Source: Oscillatoriales cyanobacterium (GTDB lineage Bacteria; Cyanobacteriota; Cyanobacteriia; CACIAM-69d). Taken from it: a stretch of DNA of 42,158 nt. Of the stretch, positions 29,919 to 37,615 are shown in pieces. How positions within the stretch are numbered: position 1 is the stretch's first letter; each line of letters starts with the position of its first letter. The translations under genes were made by a program, and so were the position numbers. Under the pieces are notes generated by a model, which searched no databases, was not told where the DNA came from, and saw only the letters and a program-made list of their open reading frames with translations. The stretch spans positions 1-42,158 of the forward strand of contig RDXB01000045.1 in NCBI GenBank assembly GCA_004292515.1, written 5' to 3'.

Positions 29919-30245
29919 ATGACTGAGCCTCTAATTTATCGGCTAGATGCAGATGATGTGATTCGCTCCGATGATGGTGATTTACCTTTTGTAGAAGTGC
30001 CTATTTGCTTAGTCAGTCAGATGACTGCTAGCTTGGAGGAAGCCTATGATGAGGAGCAGGAGCAAGCGGCTTTTGCTGATGGGTTTCCTTGTCGTGTTTT
30101 GCGTCCCGGACAAAAACAATGGCTCTCTGGCAAGGTACGTTTTTTCTTAGAGTTTGAGCTTGATCCTGATCAAGTCGATGAATCTGTGAGTGCTGAAACT
30201 CCCGATTCATCCCTAGATCAACTCCGTAAACTCGCTGGCGAATAA
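29919..30245 (+). CDS. KGK-family small protein 1
   Basis: The 108-residue acidic protein is the first of four tandem paralogues. It has the shared N-terminal LDADDVI element, the core FPCRVLRPGQKQWLSGKVRFFLEFELDPD (about 58-88) and the C-terminal SSLDQLRKLAGE. The W..GKVR..LEF.pD core fits the cyanobacterial KGK family, which has no assigned function. Of the four, only this one keeps Lys in the GK-V-R position. It starts 86 bases after the GTPase gene. The region is AT-richer than the flanking genes and lacks HIP1 octamers. Confidence 0.7.
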   Translation: MTEPLIYRLDADDVIRSDDGDLPFVEVPICLVSQMTASLEEAYDEEQEQAAFADGFPCRVLRPGQKQWLSGKVRFFLEFELDPDQVDESVSAETPDSSLDQLRKLAGE

Positions 30246-30347
30246 CTCAGTGCAATTCTAGGCTTGAGCAGCATTTCATAATGAAAACTGATACTACAAT
30301 GATAGTGCTGACTTACAGAAAGCCAACTCAAGGAGTTTTCAAAATCT

Positions 30348-30650
30348 ATGGCTAATTCTGAAATGCGCGAACTGCTTCCTGATGAAGTGATCAATATCAA
30401 GCCTGGTTATTATATTCAACATCCCACTTGTCAAATCCAAGAATTGATTCAGCTCTTTAGATCAAAATCTGCTCATGAAATCCAGGCCCTTTTCTCAGAA
30501 GAGGGTCTGGAGTGCCAAGCATTACAGTTTGGTGCAAGGAGCTGGGAAGCAGGGCGCTTGAAGATTGTTCTTCAGTTTGAACCAGATTCATCTAATTCTG
30601 ACGATTCAGAATCAACATTGGATGAAATTCGTCGCTTGGCAGGAAGTTAA
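30348..30650 (+). CDS. KGK-family small protein 2
   Basis: The 100-residue protein has the shared plan: LLPDEVINI near the N-terminus, EEGLECQALQFGARSWEAGRLKIVLQFEPD in the core (about 51-80), an acidic serine-rich linker (SSNSDDSES) and the C-terminal TLDEIRRLAGS. AAGGAG lies about 14 bases before the ATG. It follows paralogue 1 after about 100 bases and precedes paralogue 3 by 36 bases. No catalytic residues are evident; a binding or adaptor role is possible. Confidence 0.7.
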   Translation: MANSEMRELLPDEVINIKPGYYIQHPTCQIQELIQLFRSKSAHEIQALFSEEGLECQALQFGARSWEAGRLKIVLQFEPDSSNSDDSESTLDEIRRLAGS

Positions 30651-30686
30651 CTGCTGTAGTAGTTTCATGTGAAGATACAGAAAATT

Positions 30687-31010
30687 ATGGATCTATCAAA
30701 AATGTACCAAATTTTACCTAATGAAGTAGTGACGCTAGAAGACCCTGTTTACGATCTCAATGGCCCAACCAACCGAATCTCAGAAATACAGGCAGTTATT
30801 GAGAATCATCTTGGCAGGAATTTGAATGCTTTGACCTCGGAAGAGGGAGTCAGGTGTGAAGCATTGTTTCTGGGTGTCCCTGAGTGGCAGCCAGGCCGAT
30901 TGCGATTGATGTTATTGTTTGAGCCAGATGAACCAGTAGAAGAAGAGTTGTCACCAAATGATGAGCTGGATAAATCTCTCAGTGAACTTCAGCGTTTGGC
31001 AAACAGTTAA
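30687..31010 (+). CDS. KGK-family small protein 3
   Basis: The 107-residue protein starts MDLSKMYQILPNEVVTLEDP. The core is EEGVRCEALFLGVPEWQPGRLRLMLLFEPDEP (about 57-88), followed by an acidic linker and SLSELQRLANS. An in-frame GTG at 30669 would add six residues, but the start at 30687 keeps the same distance to the L-P-x-E-V element as in the other paralogues. The sequence is strongly diverged from its neighbours, so the duplication is not recent. Confidence 0.68.
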   Translation: MDLSKMYQILPNEVVTLEDPVYDLNGPTNRISEIQAVIENHLGRNLNALTSEEGVRCEALFLGVPEWQPGRLRLMLLFEPDEPVEEELSPNDELDKSLSELQRLANS

Positions 31011-31043
31011 CTCAACAATGTAAAAGTAATTTCGGTGACGGCT

Positions 31044-31436
31044 ATGGAAAAAAGATTCTTGCCTCTAGAACCAGAAGAGGTGATTTCAGCAAATCACAAA
31101 CACAATATTGCTGTACGCCACAATACTTGCACAGTTTCAGAATTTATACTGGGTCTCTCCAGATATCTAAAGGCTTATTCTGATAGCAGCCGTGATGTTC
31201 CTTTCTATTGGGATGATAATCGGCAACAATGGTTCACTGATGAAGGTGTCGAGGGGCACGCTTTGCGATATGGAGAAAAGGGGTGGCAGTCAGGGCGGTT
31301 GAGATTGTCGATCGAGTTTTATCCCGATGAACCAGAGCCAGAACCAGAAGCGGCGGAATTGCCCTTGCTTGAAGCCAGCATTGAACCGGCTGATTCTCCG
31401 TTAGATGAAATTCGGCGATTGGCGGAGGAATCGTAA
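31044..31436 (+). CDS. KGK-family small protein 4 (longest)
   Basis: The 130-residue protein has LEPEEVISANHK at the start, an insert of about 20 residues (SDSSRDVPFYWDDNRQQWF) before the core DEGVEGHALRYGEKGWQSGRLRLSIEFYPDEPEPEP, an extended acidic linker and SPLDEIRRLAEES at the end. The GW..GRLR..IEFYPDEP core is the clearest family signature of the four. A GTG at 31035 is an alternative start. Its stop shares one base with the start of the HNH gene (TAATG), which suggests coupled translation. Confidence 0.72.
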   Translation: MEKRFLPLEPEEVISANHKHNIAVRHNTCTVSEFILGLSRYLKAYSDSSRDVPFYWDDNRQQWFTDEGVEGHALRYGEKGWQSGRLRLSIEFYPDEPEPEPEAAELPLLEASIEPADSPLDEIRRLAEES

Positions 31437-31672
31437 TGGCAAAAACGCCTCGGATTAAAATTGATCCAGCCGTTCGACAATATGTGCTTGATCGCGACAA
31501 TCACCAATGCCAAAGTTGTGGCAGCCGCGATCGCCTAGAAATTGACCACATCAAATCCCTCGCCGCTGGCGGATCAAACGACATCAGTAATTTGCAGACC
31601 CTTTGCCGCAGTTGTAATGCTCGCAAGCGCGATCGCCTCGACTTGCGGTTCGATCGCCGCTTCAATTGGTGA
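31436..31672 (+). CDS. Small HNH endonuclease-like protein
   Basis: The 78-residue protein is a minimal McrA-type HNH domain. It has CQSC and CRSC zinc-binding pairs framing the LEIDHIKSLAAGGSNDISNLQTLC core, with the expected DH and N positions, and a basic C-terminus (NARKRDRLDLRFDRRFNW). Such proteins nick or cut DNA. GGAGG precedes the ATG by seven bases, and the start overlaps the stop of KGK paralogue 4. Unlike the KGK genes, it contains GCGATCGC sites. Whether it works with the KGK proteins or is a neighbour by chance cannot be told from sequence. Confidence 0.85.
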   Translation: MAKTPRIKIDPAVRQYVLDRDNHQCQSCGSRDRLEIDHIKSLAAGGSNDISNLQTLCRSCNARKRDRLDLRFDRRFNW

Positions 31673-32170
31673 TAATCACTCTATTGCAATCACGGCGATT
31701 GATAGTCCGTAGGGCGGGCACTGCCCACCGAGTAACTGCTTCATCGTATCTACTACTTGATGTACCAATTACTTGAAATACCAATCGTTGTAGGTAAAGG
31801 CTACATGACAAACATTAAATCTAGTTTTTGGGCATACAGTTTTTGGGCATACAACTAAGTAGGATCTTAATAGCTCAGTCCTGATAAAAAGCTGGCAGAA
31901 TTACCATCACAGTCTTGACAGATTCGATCAATAATCGCCAGTTCTTGACTAGAGAAAATATCGTAATTTGCAGAGTTAATCCAATAGACAGAATCAAAGT
32001 ATTGAGAAAATATTGAGTTTGGCTGAGTCAACAAACCTAGCGAGGGGTAACGGTACAGAGAAAATAATTCAATGAGCAGACTGCTTTGATAGTTCTATGG
32101 TTGCGATCGCCCCTGATCCCTGCACCGCAACCCCCATTGGAGACTGTCCCTTGGGGGTTATAAGCAGGAA
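31673..32170. other. Spacer with repeat end and a possible gene fragment
   Basis: It contains one GTAGGGCGGGCACTGCCCAC repeat end (about 31709-31729), a duplicated TTTTTGGGCATACA unit near 31826-31855 and an AT-rich open frame on the minus strand (31867-32094). Confidence 0.5.
31867..32094 (-). pseudogene. Possible 3' fragment of a lost gene
   Basis: A 75-codon open frame lies between an in-frame TAG (32095-32097) and its TAA (31867-31869). It lacks ATG or GTG; the only usual alternative starts are internal TTGs. The translation looks protein-like (LYRYPSLGLLTQ, YFDSVYWINSANYDIFSSQE, LAIIDRICQDC) with aromatic and acidic residues in a plausible mix. I cannot assign a family. It may be the remaining C-terminus of a decayed gene, or a chance frame in AT-rich DNA. 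Confidence 0.35.
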
Positions 32171-33760
32171 TTACAGCGGGCGGTAAACGCGGTAGTTCAC
32201 GTTGGGGAAGATGTTATCGATCGCCTCCACCTTTTGCAGCCAGCCCGAGTCCACCTTGCCCGCGCGAATATCGTCGTAGAGCTTCGTGAACCGCATCATA
32301 TGCGATCGCGTCCGGCGCACCGCGTAGGGAACCATCGTTCCTGTCCGCATGATGAACGCCCAGTCCGACGACTGCGCCAACAGCAACTCCCGCGCCGCCT
32401 GGTTCAGCGCCCGCCACTCCAGCTCATCGGCCGGCTCCAGCTTCGACAGCTCAATCATCCGTTCCGCCCCCTTGTGCAAGTGCGGATAGATCCAGGCATT
32501 CGTGTCGTTCAGCCAATATTCGTGGAAGCCCTTGTAACCCCAGCTCGATTGGGACGGGCGACAGACCTGTTGCGTCGGCTGTTTTTGCAAATAGTCCGAC
32601 AGGTGGGTCATTTGGAAAGTTTTTTGATCAAACCAAGACTTGCGGAACAGGAAATCGAGGAACCAAGGCCCCTCATACCACCAGTGACCAAACAACTCCG
32701 CATCGTAGGGCGACACCACGATCGGGGGGCGCTGCATCAGCCCATGCAGATAGGAAACCTGTTGGCTGCGGTTGAACATGAAGTTGGTAGCGTGTTCTGC
32801 CGCCTTTTCCCGCGCCCAGTAGGGATCGTAGAGCGCCTTGTCCGAGAGGCCCGCCGTCCGACTGGTGATTTTGTGGTACTTGATGCCCACATTCTTCCGC
32901 TGGCCGTTGGGCATGATGTAGGGCTTGATGTAGTCGTAGTCCGATTCCCAGCCGATGTCTTTGTAAAATTCTCGGTACTCAGCCGCGCCGGGGTAGCCCA
33001 CTTCGGAAGACCAAACCTGTTGCGAGGATTCGTGGTCGCGACCAAAGGCGGCCACCCCGGCTTCGGTGAAGATGGGCGAATAGGTGCCAAATCGGGGGCG
33101 GGGACGGGCATATAAAATCCCGTGGCCGTCGGTGAGAAAGTAGCGCAGGTCGGCATCGGCTACCATCCGTTCGAGGCCTTCGTAGTAGGCACATTCGGGC
33201 AGCCAAATGCCTTTGGGGGCGCGGCCGAAGTTTTCTTCGTAGTGCTCGACGGCGACTTTCAGTTGGGCCCAGACGGCTTGGGGATACATCTTCATCAGGG
33301 GCAAGTAGCCGTGGGTGGCCCCGCAGGTGATGATGTCGATGTTGCCGGAGTCTTGGAATTTTTTGAAGGCGGTGACGAGGTCACGATCGTATCGTTCCCA
33401 CAGTTCGCGGACTTCCCGAAATTCGGTGATGTAGTGCTCGGCTAGGTAGCGGAGGTGTCCGTTGAATTCGTTGTGGATGTATTCTTTCTCGACGAGTTCT
33501 TGCAACTGGGCCAGGTGCTGGTCGTAGCGATCTTGCAAGAGGGGGTCGCGGAGCATGGACACCAAGGGCGGGGTCATACTCATGGTGATTTTGAAATCTA
33601 CGCCATCGCGCTCGAGTCCTTCAAAGGCGCGTAACAGGGGGACGTAGGTTTCGGTGATGGCTTCGTAGAGCCACTCTTCCTCTAGAACGTAGTCACTTTC
33701 GGGGTGACGTACGAAGGGCAGGTGAGCGTGCAGGACGAGGGCGACGTAGCCGAGAGTCAT
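32171..33760 (-). CDS. GH57 1,4-alpha-glucan branching-type enzyme
   Basis: The 529-residue protein is a glycoside hydrolase family 57 enzyme with a DUF1957-type C-terminal part; members form alpha-1,6 branches in glycogen or act on alpha-glucans. It shows VALVLHAHLPFVRHPE at the start, the nucleophile region IWLPECAYYEGLE, the acid/base region VSPYDAELFGHWWYEGPWFLDFLFRKS and the C-terminal helical part ending RVYRPL. The ATG ending at 33760 gives MTLGYVALVLHAHLPF, the family's usual start; a longer frame adds seven unconserved residues. It is probably involved in storage glucan metabolism. Confidence 0.9.
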   Translation of the reverse strand: MTLGYVALVLHAHLPFVRHPESDYVLEEEWLYEAITETYVPLLRAFEGLERDGVDFKITMSMTPPLVSMLRDPLLQDRYDQHLAQLQELVEKEYIHNEFNGHLRYLAEHYITEFREVRELWERYDRDLVTAFKKFQDSGNIDIITCGATHGYLPLMKMYPQAVWAQLKVAVEHYEENFGRAPKGIWLPECAYYEGLERMVADADLRYFLTDGHGILYARPRPRFGTYSPIFTEAGVAAFGRDHESSQQVWSSEVGYPGAAEYREFYKDIGWESDYDYIKPYIMPNGQRKNVGIKYHKITSRTAGLSDKALYDPYWAREKAAEHATNFMFNRSQQVSYLHGLMQRPPIVVSPYDAELFGHWWYEGPWFLDFLFRKSWFDQKTFQMTHLSDYLQKQPTQQVCRPSQSSWGYKGFHEYWLNDTNAWIYPHLHKGAERMIELSKLEPADELEWRALNQAARELLLAQSSDWAFIMRTGTMVPYAVRRTRSHMMRFTKLYDDIRAGKVDSGWLQKVEAIDNIFPNVNYRVYRPL

Positions 33761-34185
33761 AGCAATTGTCCTAGAGCGCAATTAATAAGCGGGCTACAGC
33801 GATCGAACTGTAGAAGTTCGACGGCTGGGAGCTAAAGTTTCGCTTAAGCTTTAGCAGATTTTAAGGCGAAGTGCGACCGGGGGTAGGTCGTGAATGTAAC
33901 CAGATCCTGGGCGGGCGGGATCTGAGGGGATCTGGCGGGATCTGAAGGGGATCTAGGGGGGATCTGAAGGGGATTTGGGGGGGATCGAGCTGGGACGGGG
34001 CAGGAATTGTCGATCGCCAGGGTGGGGGCGATCGCAGCCAAGGGGAATTGCTGATCCGGTTGCTGTTGGGTTGGGCCAGAGCGTGGTGGGGAAAGTCCCC
34101 CGTTCAAGATTGGTTGCGCCACAATGGAGATCGCTTCATTGGCGCTTTGTTAGCAAATCTTGAGCAAGCATAGGGATAGATCACA
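33761..34185. other. Divergent spacer with GGGATCT array
   Basis: It contains a degenerate array of about six GGGATCTGA(G/A)-type units, 10-14 bp each (33917-33987). No gene is convincing on either strand. Confidence 0.55.
33917..33987. repeat. Degenerate GGGATCTGA tandem array
   Basis: The units run GGGATCTGAG, GGGATCTGGC, GGGATCTGAA, GGGGATCTAGGG, GGATCTGAAG, GGGATTTGGG. The array lies in the region between the GH57 gene and the next plus-strand gene. Confidence 0.75.
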
Positions 34186-34560
34186 ATGTATATGACCCTA
34201 GCGAACGATCGATTGCGGATCGATTTGGAAGGCTGGGAAAAGCTGTGGGCCTTTCACTGGCCGACTTATTTGGAATTGCCCTTGGCGCAAATTCAAGCCG
34301 TGCGATTGGGAATGCCGTCAAGTGACTGGCGGGAGTTACGAGCGCCGGGGACGTTTTTGCCCGGTGTGATGAAGGCAGGAACCTACTACACGCCTCGGGG
34401 CCGAGAGTTTTGGTATGTGGTCAACCAGGGCGGGGAATTTCTGATGCTGGTGCTGTCGGGCCATCACTACGCCCAAGTGGTGTTGACGTTGCCGGACGCG
34501 GCGGATTGGCAACACCGCATCGAGCAGGCGATCGCCCCAACGCCGTCTCCTGTGGGGTGA
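34186..34560 (+). CDS. PH-like small hypothetical protein
   Basis: The 124-residue protein shows alternating strands: LRIDLEGWEKLWAFHWPTYLELPLAQIQAVRLG, then GTYYTPRGREFWYVVNQGGEFLMLVLSGHHYAQVVLTLPDAADWQHRIEQAI. The strand-rich core ending in one amphipathic helix is like bacterial PH domains and their DUF relatives, but the assignment is by pattern only. The ATG at 34186 or 34192 could be the start. No membrane segment is visible, and no operon partner is close. Confidence 0.6.
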   Translation: MYMTLANDRLRIDLEGWEKLWAFHWPTYLELPLAQIQAVRLGMPSSDWRELRAPGTFLPGVMKAGTYYTPRGREFWYVVNQGGEFLMLVLSGHHYAQVVLTLPDAADWQHRIEQAIAPTPSPVG

Positions 34561-34735
34561 TTGCTGCCTGAGCGATCGAGCTAGGCGATGACGATCAAGA
34601 CGATGACGATCAAGGCTGTGGTCACATCACCTGAAACCCGGATTCCAGCGCGATCGCACAGCAACACCCACCCAACAGATAGCCCTGCGGAAAACCTGAA
34701 AACAGGGTGCGCGGTGCTGCGCTGGAAATCTACGC

Positions 34736-35842
34736 TTAGAAAGAGATGATCAGATACTGATCGCTGAATTTTGCCCCCTTCACCGATCGCCCGGCCAAGG
34801 CGGGGGGCAAGAAGATATTGCGGCGCTGCTCGCCTGCCTCGATCGTCACCTCCGGCCCCGATTGGGTGAGGTGAATTTGTCCCTTGGTGAATCCCGGCAA
34901 GAACAGCTTCACCTGTTGGGCTGCCAGGTCGATGGTGATCGGGCGGGGAGCCTGCTGGGCCAAGGTGGCAAAATCTGGCATCAACGGGATCAGGGCATCC
35001 CAATTTGGGAGGGTAGGTTGCTCAGGGATTTCCGTCACAGTCAGGGGATTGAAATCAGCATCGATCGCCCCTGGATTGCGCAATCGATTCAAAAACAAAC
35101 CACCGACGGTCAGCCCCGCCTGTTGTGCGCTCCCCCAAAGGTATTGAGCCAGGGCCTGCGAAACCGCATCGCCGTTGGCCACCAGCCAGCCCGCCACCCG
35201 GCGCGGATCGGCCAACACATTCCGCCCCCGATCGAGCAAGTCCTGAAACTCACCCAAGGGGCCTTCCCACGGAGCGCTCGACATACCGCCACTGCTCAAC
35301 ACTGCCATAGAAATCGGCTGCACAAAGGGCGAAATCGCCTTGGCAAAGTCCGACTCGGTCACCACTTTTTGGAACCGGCGCACATACCAGGACAAGACTT
35401 CGGGAGCCGCCATGGTGAGCAGTGTTGCCCGATCGCTGTTGCCGTCATAGACGATCGCGTCGTAATTGCCCAAAGCTTCGTATTGCCGCAGGGCATTCAA
35501 CGCCAGCGCCCGATCCATCCCCGGCAACACGGCCAGCTCTTCGCCGTAAACATTGCGGAAAAAGGGTTGGCGCAAATATTCCGACTCTAGGCGCTTAATT
35601 TCATCCCAACCACGCTCCAGCAGGGTGGTGGCGGCCGGTTGCACAGCCCAGAGGTTGGAGCTGATCTCCTGGGGATCTGAGCCGATCGCCCCCGTCCCCA
35701 ACATCATGCCCAGGGTGGGCCCAGCATCTTGCCCAAACAGCAGCACCCGCTTGCCTTGGCTGGCCAGGGCCATCGCCGCCGCGATCGCCAGGGTCGATCG
35801 CCCCGATCCCCCTTTTCCCAACAGCGTCAGCGTGAAAGCCAC
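34736..35842 (-). CDS. Get3/ArsA-family ATPase (Get3d-like)
   Basis: The 368-residue protein is a SIMIBI ATPase. Its P-loop LLGKGGSGRSTLA (about 7-19) is the deviant Walker A with Arg instead of the second Lys. The switch region GQDAGPTLGMML follows. The C-terminal 80 residues (LPGFTKGQIHLTQSGPEVTIEAGEQRRNIFLP) form an alpha-crystallin-like beta module, as described for the photosynthetic Get3d branch. It starts with GTG (ending at 35842). It is divergent from chlG, an arrangement I associate with cyanobacteria. Arsenite transport is not expected; a role in targeting or cofactor handling is possible. Confidence 0.83.
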   Translation of the reverse strand: MAFTLTLLGKGGSGRSTLAIAAAMALASQGKRVLLFGQDAGPTLGMMLGTGAIGSDPQEISSNLWAVQPAATTLLERGWDEIKRLESEYLRQPFFRNVYGEELAVLPGMDRALALNALRQYEALGNYDAIVYDGNSDRATLLTMAAPEVLSWYVRRFQKVVTESDFAKAISPFVQPISMAVLSSGGMSSAPWEGPLGEFQDLLDRGRNVLADPRRVAGWLVANGDAVSQALAQYLWGSAQQAGLTVGGLFLNRLRNPGAIDADFNPLTVTEIPEQPTLPNWDALIPLMPDFATLAQQAPRPITIDLAAQQVKLFLPGFTKGQIHLTQSGPEVTIEAGEQRRNIFLPPALAGRSVKGAKFSDQYLIISF

Positions 35843-36082
35843 GATCGCAATCCTCTATCGTTATCGCCCCCCATTGTGCCAATGATTGCTGACCGGCGTG
35901 TATTGACTACCGCATCTCGCCCAAAATTTTGATCCGTTGATTAACCCCCGCATCCCATAGCGAGCGATCGCCCCCCGGCAAAGAACCCACAACGGAGCAC
36001 CCCAACCAGCCGGGCCCGTGGGAGAGCAGACGCGATACCATGACTCCCAACGACCAGCAAGATCCAACCCATCGATCGAACC

Positions 36083-37084
36083 ATGACTACCGAACCCAAC
36101 ACCGAGGCGACCAAAACGCCCACCCCTGCTGAAGACAGCGGCTCCAAAGCTCGGCAAATGCTGGGGATGAAGGGAGCCGCCAGCGGTGAAACCAATATTT
36201 GGAAAATTCGCCTGCAATTGATGAAGCCGATCACCTGGATCCCTCTGATTTGGGGCGTGGTCTGCGGGGCGGCTTCCTCGGGGCACTATGAATGGAGCCT
36301 AGAGAATTTCCTAAAATCGGCGCTTTGTATGTTGATGTCGGGGCCGCTGCTGACGGGCTATACCCAAACGATCAACGACTACTACGATCGGGAAATTGAC
36401 GCGATCAACGAACCCTACCGCCCCATTCCCTCCGGCGCGATTTCGATTCCGCAGGTGGTGACGCAAATTTTGGTGCTGCTGTTCGGTGGCATCGGCGTGG
36501 CCTACATTCTCGATCGCTGGGCGGGTCACGAATTCCCGATCATCACGGCCTTAGCGGTTGGCGGTTCGATCGTCTCCTATATCTATTCCGCACCGCCCCT
36601 GAAGCTGAAGCAAAACGGCTGGCTCGGTAACTATGCCCTCGGCGCGAGCTATATCGCCCTGCCTTGGTGGGCGGGCCAAGCGCTGTTTGGCACCCTCACA
36701 CCGACGGTGGCAGTGGTGACGCTGATCTATAGCTTGGCAGGCTTGGGAATTGCGATCGTCAACGACTTTAAAAGCGTGGAGGGCGATCGCACCCTAGGGC
36801 TAAAATCGCTACCCGTCATGTTTGGCATCGGCACAGCCGCTTGGATTTGTGTAGCCATGATTGATGCATTCCAAATCGGTATTGCAAGCTATTTAGTCAG
36901 CCTCCATGAAAATTTGTACGCTTCGATCTTGGGTTTGTTGATCATTCCGCAAATCGTGTTTCAGGATATGTATTTCCTACGTGATCCGCTCAAGAATGAT
37001 GTGAAATATCAAGCCAGCGCCCAGCCTTTTTTGGTGTTGGGTATGTTGGTGGCTGGTTTGGCCATGGGTCACGCCGGCATCTAG
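36083..37084 (+). CDS. chlG: Chlorophyll synthase
   Basis: ChlG prenylates chlorophyllide with a C20 alcohol diphosphate, the last step of chlorophyll synthesis, in the thylakoid membrane. The 333-residue UbiA-family protein shows the first Asp-rich motif NDYYDREIDAINEPYRPIPSG and the second NDFKSVEGDRTLGLKSLPV. It has about eight to nine membrane helices. A hydrophilic N-terminus (TTEPNTEATKTPTPAEDSGSKARQMLGMKGA) precedes the domain. The ATG at 36083 is the first start consistent with this. It is divergent from the Get3d-like gene across 240 bases. Confidence 0.97.
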   Translation: MTTEPNTEATKTPTPAEDSGSKARQMLGMKGAASGETNIWKIRLQLMKPITWIPLIWGVVCGAASSGHYEWSLENFLKSALCMLMSGPLLTGYTQTINDYYDREIDAINEPYRPIPSGAISIPQVVTQILVLLFGGIGVAYILDRWAGHEFPIITALAVGGSIVSYIYSAPPLKLKQNGWLGNYALGASYIALPWWAGQALFGTLTPTVAVVTLIYSLAGLGIAIVNDFKSVEGDRTLGLKSLPVMFGIGTAAWICVAMIDAFQIGIASYLVSLHENLYASILGLLIIPQIVFQDMYFLRDPLKNDVKYQASAQPFLVLGMLVAGLAMGHAGI

Positions 37085-37114
37085 GCTTCATCACCAATCC
37101 AAACCAACACCAGA

Positions 37115-37134
37115 TAAGGGACTTCAGCCCCTTG
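37115..37134. repeat. Diverged palindrome copy
   Basis: TAAGGGACTTCAGCCCCTTG keeps the right arm of the 20-bp palindrome but has changes in the left arm. Confidence 0.5.
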
Positions 37135-37235
37135 CTCCCAGAGTTTCGGGATGATCAGTAGGGGCGCACCGTCGTGCGCCCTCTGTACTTTTGGGTCATT
37201 TACAGACAGTTTTTCAAAATAGGAGAAAGCGATCA

Positions 37236-37538
37236 ATGGCTGATGCAATGCTGTATCAAGAGAATGGATATTTTGTGGTGCTAGAAACCAATCAGCCCGA
37301 AGTGATTCTGTCGGTGGAAGAGTTGCGCGACAAGCTGACCGGTGTGGTGGAATCTTTGGGCGATCGGCTACCACAGGATTTGCAACGCTTGGACACCACC
37401 ACCGATCGCGTGCAATCCCTCATCGACCAAGCTTGCGAGCTAGATTTAGGCCCCGACGCATTTTTGCAATGGTACGCAGTTCGCCTAGAAAAGCCATCAT
37501 TCACCAAAAGAAAAGGGGGTAGTGCCGTAATTCAGTAA
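37236..37538 (+). CDS. CRR7-like protein with an element-derived C-terminus
   Basis: The 100-residue protein resembles the chlororespiratory reduction 7 (CRR7) family, linked in plants to assembly of the NDH-1 complex. The pattern is YFVVLETNQPEVILSVEELRDKLTGVV, LPQDLQRL and CELDLGPDAFLQWYAVRLEKP, which fits the family's terminal QWY.VRLE. AGGAGAA precedes ATG 37236. The last 12 residues (FTKRKGGSAVIQ) are encoded largely by the left inverted-repeat arm of the adjacent transposon remnant, so the natural stop has probably been lost. The assignment is moderately confident. Confidence 0.68.
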   Translation: MADAMLYQENGYFVVLETNQPEVILSVEELRDKLTGVVESLGDRLPQDLQRLDTTTDRVQSLIDQACELDLGPDAFLQWYAVRLEKPSFTKRKGGSAVIQ

Positions 37539-37615
37539 TGATGAACGGGTGAAAGCCTTACAGTGTAAGCAGTCTTTTTCCAAAAAACATCATCTCACAG
37601 GCACTACCACCCCTT
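37513..37615. repeat. Inverted repeat flanking the left side of an IS remnant
   Basis: AAGGGGGTAGTGCC (37513-37526) and GGCACTACCACCCCTT (37600-37615) are complementary apart from a two-base gap, with 73 bases between. The right arm is also in frame with the TnpB remnant (ALPPLDVRDW). Confidence 0.7.

Noticed and set aside
31436-31672. A homing endonuclease or intron-encoded HNH protein
   Set aside because: No intron or intein structure surrounds it, and its start is coupled to the preceding KGK gene.
34736-35842. Calling the Get3/ArsA-type gene an arsenite pump ATPase
   Set aside because: It has a single ATPase domain plus an alpha-crystallin-like tail, no ars genes nearby, and a chlG neighbour.
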